Positions 32,672 to 43,882 of a stretch of DNA of 64,000 bases are shown here, in pieces. Source of the DNA: Lycium barbarum (lineage: Eukaryota > Streptophyta > Magnoliopsida > Solanales > Solanaceae); the NCBI RefSeq assembly GCF_019175385.1, contig NC_083340.1, positions 24,750,336 through 24,814,335 on the forward strand, in the 5' to 3' direction. The first letter of the stretch is position 1, and the number at the start of each line of letters is the position of its first letter. Position numbers and translations under genes: made by a program. A model generated the notes under the pieces. It did no database searches. It saw only the letters and a list, made by a program, of their open reading frames with translations, and was not told where the DNA came from.

Positions 32672-33735
32672 GGGAAAACTACGTATATATGCATGTTAAG
32701 GAGAAATATTTACGAAACGTGACGATAGTTTTCCTTAGTTACAAAACATAACGATATATTACGAAACAAGACAGATTTTCATTTTTTTTTTCGTTTTTTA
32801 ATTTTTTTTTCAGAAAAAATATATATATTTTTTAAAAAATAATTTTTATATTTTTTTAAAAAAAATTAAATTTTATATATTTAAAAAAAAAAAAAATCTT
32901 TGCTCAAAGGCTTAAAAAATTACCTCAAATTTTTGTGTATGAAAGTTGTAAGAAAAATATATGAAATGTGTATGTGTGAGCGAAATTTTTAATATAATTT
33001 TCATACACAAAATTGTGAGCGTAAACTTTAAGCCTTGAATATTGTATGAAAGTTGTTAAAATGTTGTTGTAGTTGTATTAATTTTCCAGAAACCTAATAT
33101 GAACTTTATATACGAAAAATGTGAATGAAATTCTAAGTTTTGAGCGAGATATACATATTTCATACCATTCTCATGCATAAAATTTTGAGCGTAATGTTTA
33201 AGCATTGATCGAGAAATACACATTTCATACGTTCTTCATACATAAAATTTGAGCGCCTTGAGCAAGATATACACAATTCATACACAAAAATTTGAGCGAT
33301 TATTTTAAGTTTTGAATATTGTATCAAAGTTGTATATAATGTTGTTGTAGTTGTATTAATTTTACAGAAATCTAACATGAACTTTATTCACGAAAATGTG
33401 AGCGAAACTTTAAGACTTGAGCGAGATACAAATTTCATACACACAATTTTGAGCAGATTTTTTAAACCTTGAACGATATATACACGTTTCATACATTTTT
33501 CATACCGTTTTCATACACTAAGTTTTGAGCGAACTTTTTATGCCTTGAGCGAGATATACACATTTCATACAACTTTCATACATAAATTTTTGAGCGAAAA
33601 AAATATTTAAAAAAAAATTAATTTTTTTAAAGCATATTTTGTATAGGGTTTGTAATGTTATGTTTTGTAAGTATAAACCTATCGTCACGTTTCGTAAATA
33701 TTTCTCCTTAAGATGTATATCTACGTAATTGTCCC
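32672..33735. mobile_element. Mutator-like non-autonomous element with ~64-bp or longer TIRs
   Basis: Terminal inverted repeats start gggaaaactacgta and, from the other end, gggacaattacgta. They contain a perfectly conserved 33-bp block at 32696-32728 and 33679-33711 (ttaaggagaaatatttacga...), and similarity continues further in (acaaaacataac). The 9-bp flanks tatccgtta (32663-32671) and tattcgtga (33736-33744) match at 7 of 9, the duplication length of Mutator transposases. No transposase inside; the interior is mostly a minisatellite. Confidence 0.82.
32925..33605. repeat. Degenerate minisatellite inside the Mutator-like element
   Basis: Irregular repeats of a unit built from 'ttcatacacaaaattttgagcg', 'taagccttgagcgagatata' and 'cacatttcatac' words recur about every 60-90 bp. 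The block from about 33040 to 33130 recurs diverged at 33310-33400. The arrangement with variable units argues against CRISPR or coding DNA. Confidence 0.75.
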
Positions 33736-33744
33736 TATTCGTGA

Positions 33745-34570
33745 TAATCTAGTAAGGGATTGTCGTGTGGACTAGGCTTGGGCTTCCTTGGATTGCAAAT
33801 CACGTGGGCCAGTTGGATCAGGTTTAAGACCCGTTTTGACTTTTTGTGCGGATTGTCGAACAAGAAGACTTATTTTTTCATGAATGTAGTGTTCGGGTTA
33901 ATGCATATAATTATTTTTTTTTAAAAAAATTGTAATCTGTCATCAGCATAAATAATAAGTGATTCGTTCGTCAAAACTTAAACAGATGAAAAGAAATCAT
34001 TTACTAGTAATTTTGCTTCTGCCGAAACTTGAAGATGAGATCCTCATGGTTTTCTTTTGACCTCATTAATCACTAGGTCACATTCTTAAACACTATCAAT
34101 AAATAATTTTAGGTTGGCCTTATGACTCATCTTGACTAAATATATCTGCAGTTTGGTTATATTCTTAGAAACGTTACTATGGAAATATGAAAAGTCAAGT
34201 TCCAAAGTTCAAATACACAATCGGTGATTTGATTTCATTTTCAATAATCAACCAATTCCTCCCTATACACAAGAAGAAAGCTTAACTAAATTGGGACCCT
34301 CTTCCTGTTAGGTGCCCTTTCTTTACCAAACATTGTTTCATCTACACCTAGCCCACAAATACTTATTCTCACTTCCCCCACAAACCCCACCCAATCTTAA
34401 TATAATCAAACTCCACATGGCATCATCACAGTAAATCACAGTTTGATGGGCTCCATATTGGCTGTTCTTATCTAAATTAATGTCTAAATATCTCTTTGAT
34501 AAGATGGTAATTTTATTAATGTGGTGGGAAAAAATCTGGGTTACAAGTGGGAATTATTTCTCCATAATGT
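33745..34570. other. Intergenic; no gene seen
   Basis: Nothing recognisable on either strand. Confidence 0.5.
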
Positions 34571-34956
34571 AGGCACTGGTCTTTAACATTTGTCCCTCAA
34601 CTTGGTGGTCTTTAATTTTGTCCCTCAAATTGGTAGTCTTTAATTTTTGTCCTTCACCTAATACTAAGGGATTCTGGGTTTGAATCCTACCTCAGTTTAA
34701 AAAAATAAAATAAAAAAATAATTCGCAAGACAGAGTTTTAAATCAGGCATGCAAAAATCCGCCTTAAGTGAGAGTTTGAAACTCTGCCTGAGGCCTAACT
34801 TTTGCCCGAATAGGCCTAACTTTGTGTTACGAAACTCTGCCTTGCGATTTTTTTTTTTACTGAGCCAGGGTTCGAATCCCAAACCTCATGGTATTAAGCG
34901 AATGACAAAAAATAAAGACCACAAATTTGAGGGGCAAACATTAAAGACCAGTGCCT
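34571..34956. mobile_element. Fold-back element, 386 bp
   Basis: The ends aggcactggtctttaa and ttaaagaccagtgcct are perfect inverted repeats. Pairing continues inward through 'gtccctcaa', 'ggtttgaatcc'/'ggttcgaatcc', 'actgag' and 'cgcaagacagagttt' versus 'aaactctgccttgcg'. Nearly the whole element can form one long hairpin. It is non-coding; the ORFs 34697-34882 and 34749-34967 are artefacts of the palindrome. Confidence 0.8.
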
Positions 34957-35245
34957 TTGAAGGATAATCATGCAAATGAACCCACAAATATGATCCAAGA
35001 AAGAGACATTCAACTGACAATCCCTTTTTTTGAATTGGACTTGAATTATAATTTCTTGAATCCAAAAATTAAAATTTTTAAATCGAAGTTTTCAGATTTA
35101 ATTTGAATCGCCCGTATGTCATCCCTAATGCCAGGCCTTCGACGATCTCCCTAGAGGTCTTGGTTAACATGTTAGTTATGTGGAGACTAATGATGAACTT
35201 TTCATTCTCAGAAATATAATGAAGTGATTGATATCCGATGATTAA

Positions 35246-35386
35246 AGGGCACCTAGGTGCACAAAATATCCCGTGTTAGCTAGGTCCGGGAAAGGGTCGC
35301 ATTTCAAAAGGTGTGATATAGATAGCCTAACCTAATGCAAGCATTAGTGGCTACTTTCACGGCTCGAACTTGTGACCTATATGCGG
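35246..35386 (-). mobile_element. tRNA-derived SINE (Au-like)
   Basis: On the minus strand a pol III B-box-like gttcgagcc (complement at 35360-35370) is followed by cccggacctagctaacacgg and ttttgtgcacctaggtgccc, closely resembling the 3' half of the angiosperm Au SINE as recalled. Flanks tgattaa at 35239-35245 and 35387-35393 are a perfect 7-bp target duplication. The copy is about 141 bp and probably lacks part of the 5' end. Confidence 0.75.
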
Positions 35387-35560
35387 TGATTAATAATAAA
35401 AATTGTCGTCTAGTGATATGGAGGAACTCTCTTCTTCTTGGTAGAGAAGTGATTTTTGTGTTGCTATGATAGTATGAGTGATGATTATGGTGATTTTTAG
35501 GGGGTGGTTATGGTGTTTTCTGGTGGTGGTCTAGTGGTGGAATTATATTATGTCGGGTGT

Positions 35561-35770
35561 ATGTCATTATATGTCACGTGTAGCACTATACATTGATATA
35601 TACACGAGATACAAGAGACATACACGTAATATATCAGTGCAACATGTATCTCATGTGTATTTCATTGTATGTCATGTGTATCACTATATATCTGGTGACA
35701 CTTACACGTGACATACGAATGATCCGTATTGTGTATGTCAATATATGTCATTGTATTTCATGTGTATTTC
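35561..35770. repeat. Degenerate minisatellite of 'atgtcatgtgtatttcattata' type
   Basis: Words such as tatgtca, cacgtg, acatacacgt and catgtgtat recur many times in both orientations within about 210 bp. The frame at 35593-35796 is a product of it. Confidence 0.65.
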
Positions 35771-36997
35771 AATATATAAAATTGCTAAAACTGTAAGACT
35801 AATTTTCCAGTGTAACTCTTAACAATTTTTCGGCGGATAGGCTATGAGTGATGGTAACAGTAAAGGGGGGTTGAGTGGAATAGTGGCGCTAGGGCTTTCG
35901 AGAAAGACAAGATAAGAAGAAATAGAAAATACTTAAAACTCCTAATTTTATGGAATATTGGAAGGTTGTATACGCAAACAGGGGCGGATCTACTTAGTGG
36001 CGTGGGGATGCCACGCCATCCACAAGCTTCAGACGAAACTTTGTGTGTGTGTGTGTGTGTGTGTTTATATAAAATGTATAGCTAAATAATTAAAGCGGCA
36101 CCCTGATGACAAACAGATACGGTACTGCCACTGGTGAAGGGCGAAACTTCCGCCTTTGAATGCGCGGGATCGAACCCGCGTAACTACATTCTTTAAAAAA
36201 AAAAAAAAAAATTACGGAAAAAAATAGACAGCATTAGCAAGCAGCAACGTAAGGTAGAAATCCTCCTATTCTAATCTCGTTCTTTTTCTTTTAAATAATT
36301 CCAGTTGACTTAGTTTCAATTATTAGTAATTTGTGTTGACTAATTTTTAATTTATTATTCTTTGATCTTTTAAATTTCTTATTAGTTACTAGTTGTTTAG
36401 ATGTATAAACTTAACAACATAAGTCCTTCTCTCTCATCAGATCAAGAAACAAAAACCCTAGTTCTTGGGTTTCCCCTTTCCAATGTCAAAACCAATACCT
36501 TCCAATTCCATTGCCAAGAACCTTCATCTCCAAACCTTCATCGTCGCCGCACCGCTGCCTCCGTCGACCCACCTTATGTCTCTTTTTGTCTCTTTTTCTT
36601 CGTTTCATTTGGTTTTTTTTTTTTTTTTTTTTATCTATTGAAAATTTGAAAGAAATAAACATTACAAAAAATATGTATGTTTCAGAATATGGAAATGGGA
36701 TTTGTGTGCAAGTGGACTTGAAGGAAACTAATATGCATTTATTTGAATGTGACAGTGATATCAAGGTTTTCTTTGAGCTTTAGATTGGTAAAGTACTTTT
36801 TATCCATTTTGGATTTGGTAATGAGTTTCATCTGATATATATCTTGTTAGAACTTTGTGCAAATAGAAATACAAAACTAGCACTTAAGTGATTCCTTCAC
36901 GTTTACAGAGAATATTTACTTACTGCTCTGTGCTTCATAACTGTGAGTTGAATACAAATTTTATTTTGTAGGAAGTGCTCCAATTTTGTGAATTGCG

Positions 36998-38404
36998 ATG
37001 GATAAATTTCTCACAAAATTCAATTTTTCTCAACCAAGTGCTAGTACGGAAGCCAATCGTTCTCAACTTATAAATGAGCTCAATTTAGGACCTCTTGAAG
37101 CCGATCCAGGAGAAAGGGTAACCATTGCTGAATATAACCCTCGAATTCGGGATGAAGTGAGGAGACATTATATTCGAACAGGGCCTTGTCAATCTTTACT
37201 GAAAAAATATCCTACAACTCAAATAGGAAATAGAGGTCGTCAATTTGTTTCAAATTGGTACAAAGGTCCACATTCTAAATGGTTGGAGTATAGCATGAAG
37301 AAAGATGCCACATATTGCCTATGTTTTTATTTGTTCAAAATGAATTTGTACATGGAAATGCGGGTGATTTTTATATGAAAAATGGTTTTAGGGGTTGGAA
37401 TAGGGCTCTTGAAAGATTCCATTTGCATGTTGGTGGGGTTAATAGCGTCCATGATAAATGTTTCAAGAAGATGCTAGATTTGTCAAATCATCATCAATCA
37501 ATTCAAGTTGTTCTTGAAAAGCATTCCGAGAAGGAAAAAAGTGATTATCATATGCGTTTGGAAGCCTCAATTGATGTGGCAAGACTTCTTTTGCATCATA
37601 GGTTTCCTTTTCGGGGTCATGACGAAAGTGAATCTTCAACAAATCAAGGCTTCTTTCTAGGATTTTTACGATGGCACGGGGACAAGCATCCGGATGTGGG
37701 AAAAGTGATATTAGAAACTGCTCCATAAAATGATACTTTGACTTGTCCTATGATCCAAAAAGGCATTATCAATGCTTGTGCAAAAGAAACGGTGAAAGCT
37801 ATAATTGGAGACTTGAATGGAGATTACTTTGGTATATTAGTGGATGAGTCCAAATATATCTCACACAAAGAACAAATGGCTCTCATGTTGCGGTATGTTG
37901 ATAAGAATAGTGAGGTGGTAGAACGATTTATCAGTCTAGTCCATGTTAGTGATACATCGGCATGCTCATTAAAGAAAGAAATCTACTCTTTGCTTTCCAA
38001 TCACTCACTAAGTCCATCTAAAATACGTAGACAAGGTTATGATGGAGCTAGTAATATGAGAGGAGAGATAAATGGTCTCAAAACTTTGATTAAGAAAGAT
38101 AGTCCATCGTCATATCACATTTATTATTTTGCTCATCAATTGCAATTAATACTTGTAGCTATTGCTAAAAAACATGGGGATGTTGAAGACTTCTTTGATC
38201 ATGTTACTAATGTGTTGAATGCTGTTGGAGGATCTTTTAAGCATAGAAATTTGATTCGTCAATCATCAAGCTGAAAAGTTGGAGCAGTTACTTGAATAAG
38301 GTGAAGTTCATACTAGACGAGGACTAAATCAAATACGTGGACTTCAAAGACCAGGTGATACTCATTGGGGATCACATTTCAAAACATTAGATAACTTTAT
38401 TGTT
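36998..38404 (+). pseudogene. hAT transposase, N-terminal two thirds (TTF zinc finger, DUF4371)
   Basis: Starts at 36998 (MDKFLTKF). The TTF-type zinc-finger segment includes GNRGRQFVSNWYKGPHSKWL and CLCFYLF. After a frameshift near 37370 comes NGFRGWNRALERFHLHVGG. The DUF4371/RNase H-like part reads GILVDESKYISHKEQMAL, then GYDGASNMRGEINGLKTLI and YFAHQLQLILVAIAKKHGDV, which include the usual acidic positions of the hAT catalytic domain. A TAA at 37726-37728 replaces a glutamine-type codon, and the frame shifts again near 38270. The gene continues after the insertion at 61328. The family binds the transposon ends and catalyses cut-and-paste transposition in the nucleus. Confidence 0.87.
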
Positions 38405-38409
38405 ATTTT

Positions 38410-40697
38410 TGTCACACCCCGACTTTACTAGGGTGTGATGGGCACCCGACCCCATATCTGGAGCCGAGCGAACCCGCTGACTCTTGTTACATATAGAAAC
38501 CCTTGAATCAGTAAAGAAAGAAATACATAGTAAGCTCTCCAAATTTTTTTGTTCATAAGTAAGCTCTGACATCATGTAAGACTCGTGACATAAAACATAA
38601 TAGCATATCGGCTGCTGGAGCCGCTTACAGACTGACAACCCAATACCCATTGCTTTGTCTGCAAAGTCTCTAACATAGAACAAAACATCATAGCATATAC
38701 TTGGACTTGGCAATTCTCCGGGACAAATGGAGTTCGCCATCTCCGCTGGAACACCTTCAGTAAGTTCTTCTAATCATCTGGGAGTACCTGCGCGGCATGA
38801 AACGCAGCCCTCGAAGAAGAGGGGTCAGTACGAGCAATGTACTGAGTATGTAAGGCATGTATAATAACATACAGAAGGTATAGAACAGGGATACTAACAT
38901 AAAGGAGACATAGCGCATGTCATGAGGTGGAAAGTTAACCTGTACATATAAATGCCCTTTGGCGGATACCATGCATGCTTAGCTTTCCTTTAAAATCTTT
39001 CCTTGTTCATATGTATATATAAAAATAAGACATATCATATTGCCGAGGCGTCAGCAGCCGATCCATTTAACCATAAATATACACATCCCGCGTCCGGGCA
39101 TCCCGCGTCCGGGACGATATCATGTCATATAATGCCAACTGATCAGGTGGATATGCGTTTATAACGCGCTGCCCTTATTTCCATCTTCCCCGTATGCGTA
39201 GACATACATCATGTACATATATTAGCGTCTATAGCGCTCTGGCTCTTTTATCACATACATATACGTGTGTCATGTACATACATCAGCGTCTATAGCGCTC
39301 TGGTTCTTTTATCATATACATATACTCGTAACATGCATACAACATGTTCGAGAGTCCAAGAAAACCATTTCCACGTCGGAGTGACGTAAGGTCGGTAGCC
39401 TCCGATTACATTATGGAACAATCGTGGTCGCCTTGTCTCGCCTTGAAGGAACAAGTATTTTAAGGCGAGACTACCAACGGAAAATAGCTTTAAGAGAGAG
39501 CATAAAATGAAATTATGGGCATTATAACCGTCAATTCATACGCTTTGGAGTCTTTTAGAAACTAGTGTCATGGCTACGGAATAGAATTAAGGTTTAAGAA
39601 CTAGTATAACACTTTCATATTCACATTGGGTTCTTAGCTCAAGACTCTTAGTCATGGAATCATTCTTGTCGTACTTATCATGGGCATATTCTTTTTTCTG
39701 ACATCATAGCTATCTTTATCGTCATAGAAGTATTCTTGTCGGGATAGATATAGTACTTGCCATTTGGTAATGGAATAAGGATCGAAGGTTTCTTTTGGAT
39801 TCAGCTTCAAGGTAAGTCAAGCGGAACAATAAGGTAAATCCGGGAACAGTGGGCCCACCTCGGATCAAATGAGGCGGCGCACTAAATTTACATATGTTAC
39901 ATGTCATGGCGTTACTTGTGAGGGTTTTAGGGTAGTCGGGTTCTATTTATGCGAGTTCTAGAGGTTTAAGAAATTCTTCCAACATTTTGCACACTTTTTA
40001 GTTCAATTCTTCTAATTGAAAAAGGGGAAACTTTAGATGCGGATTCTGGAGGGTAGAAGGGTCCCCGAGGTTCTTATTCAACATATTACATCTAAGACAT
40101 GCCATAGAAAGAAGGGTGAAGCCTTACATACCTTTTCTGCTTCTTATGCAACTCCAAATTCACGTTCCAAACCCGCCAAAATCTACAAATTGGTCATGTT
40201 TACCAAAACTTGATTAGAGCCTTTAGAAGTTGATTCTTTGAAGTAATACTTCGTCTGCCGAAATTTCGGCAGCATCTCCCCTGTAAATGTGCCATCCCAC
40301 CAAGTTCAACTTGGCCAATTCTAATCAACAACAATCCCGGGAATTCAACCCGGCCAAACTATCAACAACAATGCCAACAATCATAATAACAATTTCAATT
40401 AACATACTACTTCCTTCAAGACTTTCCAACTCCAACAAAAACAATAACAATTAACAACACATTTCTCTTATTTTAGGTTCACAATTCTCATCAACAACCA
40501 TGCATTGACAACCTTACTTACGCAATATACGAATTCAAGCTAGCGTCGCATTATTTCTTCATTATTCCGATAACGATTACCACTTCATCTTAAATCACCA
40601 AACCTTCATTTTTCACCATGAAATTCTCAATACAACAACTAAAACATTAAGTAGAATTAATTCACTATAATTTTCCAAAATATCACCATGTTCGGCC
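38410..40697 (-). repeat. Solo LTR of a Tekay-related family, left part
   Basis: Begins tgtcacaccccgac at 38410 next to atttt (38405-38409). The same atttt follows its other end at 61323-61327, so the two parts form one LTR of about 3.35 kb that inserted into the hAT gene and lost its internal region by LTR-LTR recombination. It shares with the inner Tekay LTRs the block cctgcgcggcatgaaa, gcagcc..cgaagaa and ggggtcagtacga (near 38788-38835) and the segment 'aatttcggcagca'. The rest is diverged, so it is a different family member. Orientation is assigned from that similarity. Confidence 0.82.
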
Positions 40698-43600
40698 TGT
40701 CACGACCCAACCCCGTGGGCCGCGACCAGTGCCCGAGCTGGGCACCTATATGTACCCGATACCCCAAATTAGCATATTAACAGAATAATAATATAATAAT
40801 AATATTAGTGGTCGCTACAGAACTTAGCAGAAAAGCAGACTTGGCACACATAGGCCGATAAGGCCATCACAGAACAGAATATCCCAAACATATGTACAGA
40901 ACCCACACAGATGTATCCACAGACCTCTACAGAACATATCATAATCATAAGACGGGACAGGGCCCCGTCATACCCTGAACAAAGTACATATCCAGATAGC
41001 AGTGACAGACTGTACCAAAAGATGGGCTCTGTAGAAGAGAGCGCCCCAAATAGCAGAAATAGGATCCTAAACGTGTGGATCAGCGAACCTGTCGTCAGTA
41101 CCTGCGCGGCATGAAAACGCAGCCCCCGAAGAAAGGGGGTCAGTACGAAATATGTACTGAATATGTAAAGCGGAATCACAGAAGTCAAATCATAATGGTT
41201 ATAGAAAATGAGTACAGAATCCAGAGTGTCAAATGCATATTTCCAAAACAGACAGAATGCGTACAGAAACATATGTCATATCATATCATATCCGGTCCCT
41301 GACACGGGACTCGGCAGACAGAATGTGGCCACCCTCCCGACGCTGGTGCCACTATACAGAGGAATCAGAAAAAGGGGCGTGGCCCCGTATCATATAATGT
41401 CATATCAAAATGGCCATACAGATCAGATCAGAATAGGCGGACATGGCACATCATACTCCACAGACCCTTGTACGCGTATACCTGCCCCCTCACATCGGGA
41501 CGCGGCGAACAATGCAGAGAATTACGCTTGACAACATATCCTGGCCCGGGCTCAGTGTGGGAAACATTGGGACATCCACGAATGAAGTAGTGAGAGACTA
41601 ATGCAATTTAAAAATATAATAAATGTTTTCAAAGACTCGATGAAGCGTATCAAAGACAAACAAATCCAATGGGGTCGGACGGAATCATAATAAATGTATT
41701 TCGGATATCATAATAAATTACAGAAGTATAACTTTCCCGAAGTCATTCCGAGTGTCAAAATAATTTATAATATTTAACAGAATATTTAAAATAATATTCG
41801 TTAAGCGATTAGTAGGGTAATTAAAACATTTCTTTCAAAAATCGCTTAAAAAGGAAGCTTTAACACATTAGGGGCAAAACCGTAAATAGAGGGCCCGCCT
41901 TGGGACAAACAAGGCGGCGGGCTCAAATTGTGCCCTCTAAGCATATAGTATCACCTAAAAAGGTTATACAAACATTCTATGATTTTCTGAATAATTTAGA
42001 GCAAAATTGCATAATTTCAGAAAAAAAAAAACGTATCAAAATGGTTCAATTCTACTGAAGGAAAAACTGAAATTTTGTCTTGCGGATTCCGAGGGCCAAG
42101 AGGTCCTTCGAGGCCCGGATCCGACCCTAACACACTAGGGGCATGCCAAGGGAAGAATTGGGATTGCTTTACATACCTTTCGCGCTCCTTAAGCCTTTCC
42201 AAACTCACTTCCCGTTTCGTCGAAAAACTGCAATTGGTCAAGTTTACCAATTGTGAATTATTAATGCCATTATTTCAACTTTAAGCATATTTGGCTACCG
42301 AAATTTCGGCAGCACTTCCCCTATACATATGACACCCCGAGAATTCAACTCGGCTATAAATCATCAACAACAACCCAAACGACAACAACAATATCAACAA
42401 TGAACATTAAAAACACAAATATCCTTCAACTAGTCATTTTTCTCACAAGTTGACATAATCTTCAATTCAACCCAACTTTCAACTAAGATCAATAATTTCA
42501 TATTCAACAACCATCATGATCATCACCATATAGTTCTAGAAACATTTCATATCGTTTTCCTTAAGATATACACTCGATATACATGATATACAATCTTCCG
42601 CCAAAATCATAACTTATGCAAAACATCAAATCTTTGGCATACAACTTCATAACAAGTTTCCAACTTCCAAATTCATCAACCATAATCATAATTCACATCT
42701 TAACAACTTCATTTCCATAATATCACAAAATTATTCTAAAGTGACATAATCATCTACATTCCAACTTCAACCAAAATTCATTCAACTTTCATTCCCAATA
42801 TAATTTCCATCATAACCACAACTAGAATGCAACATAAAATTCAACTCATATATGTATACAACATATATACACCCATGGCTACATATATATATACATACCC
42901 ACTTTGCAAACTTCCTTATTTCCATAATTTCTACTCATTTCCACATACCACAACATAAACAAACCTTCATAACATAAGAAAAAGGAATTGATTCTTACCT
43001 TTTTCTACAAACTTCTTCACTTGAACAAGTTGTCAACTTGAAGAAATAAGTGCTCCTTCTTCCAAAACAACTACACCAAGTTGTAGAGGACACTTAATTT
43101 AGTAGGAATTCAATAAGAAAATAATTTTAGAGGCAAGATTTTGAGCGGTGATTTTTCTATGGCCAAACCCGAAATGCCCTCTTTTTGTTCTTGTTTTTCT
43201 CTTGTTTTTCCTCCTATTCTTTCTCTTGAAAGTTCTATGGAATTTGGATGATTAAGTGGTCTTTTATTCATTGACCACATGACTTAATTCCATGGGCTTG
43301 GATCCTTTTTATGGACCATGGCTGAATGGCTCCTCACTTGGGCCTGAATTTCTTTTTTTCATTTTTTTGGGCCAACTCGGTTGGTCCCGAGTTGGGCCTA
43401 GCCCACTGACCTTTCGACCTTAAAACGTTCATATCTCCTTGTACCGACGTCACCTGGGAACCCACGACCTATGGATGGAAAGCTAATTCAATTATCTACA
43501 ACTTCTATTTCAAGGTATTTTCGAAATTCCAAACTTACAATACAGTTTTTGCCCCCCAAAGTCAGGTCACCCGAAAACGTTTTCTTAAAAATATTCGTTT

Positions 43601-43759
43601 GGAGGGTTTCCACTTTGATTTGGTCCAAAGGTACTTCATGAGTTGTGTTTAACTTTACATATGTGATTCATATGACTATTCAAATGTTCCAAAAAAAATC
43701 TCGGTATGTGGGCCCCACCCCAGCAGATGCTCCGAGGTTCAAAAATACGGGATATAACA
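40698..43759 (-). repeat. Tekay LTR 1 (3'-most)
   Basis: 3062 bp, TG...CA. It carries private variants relative to the other two, for example cgcagccccc at 41106 where LTRs 2 and 3 have cgctgccccc, and tttgagcggtg near 43140 where they have tttgaggggtg. Confidence 0.95.
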
Positions 43760-43776
43760 TCCTCCCCCCCTTTAGA
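43760..43776 (-). other. Tekay polypurine tract, copy A
   Basis: The minus strand reads taaaggggggagga immediately before the 3' LTR. The identical tract in copy B is at 52018-52034. Confidence 0.8.
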
Positions 43777-43882
43777 ACATTCGTCCTCGAATGTTAAATT
43801 AATCTCATAGGGTTTGAAAATACTTTGGGGGAGTTCATGTTTATAGACATCACATATGACACACGATTGATATTGGAATAAA

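Noticed and set aside
32423..32722. 99-codon frame near the Mutator-like element
   Set aside because: Lys/Asn/Leu-rich text without a domain, and it crosses the element edge at 32672.
32925..33605. Repeat array considered as a CRISPR-like array
   Set aside because: Repeats are irregular and have no constant repeat/unique spacer pattern. The DNA is a plant genome and the array sits inside a Mutator-like element.
36160..36190. tRNA-like T-arm (gggatcgaacccgcg)
   Set aside because: Only the T-arm-like palindrome is present; no acceptor, D or anticodon arms could be paired around it.
36401..36783. Frames upstream of the hAT transposase
   Set aside because: They span a long T-run and have no similarity; more likely leader or intron of the hAT gene.
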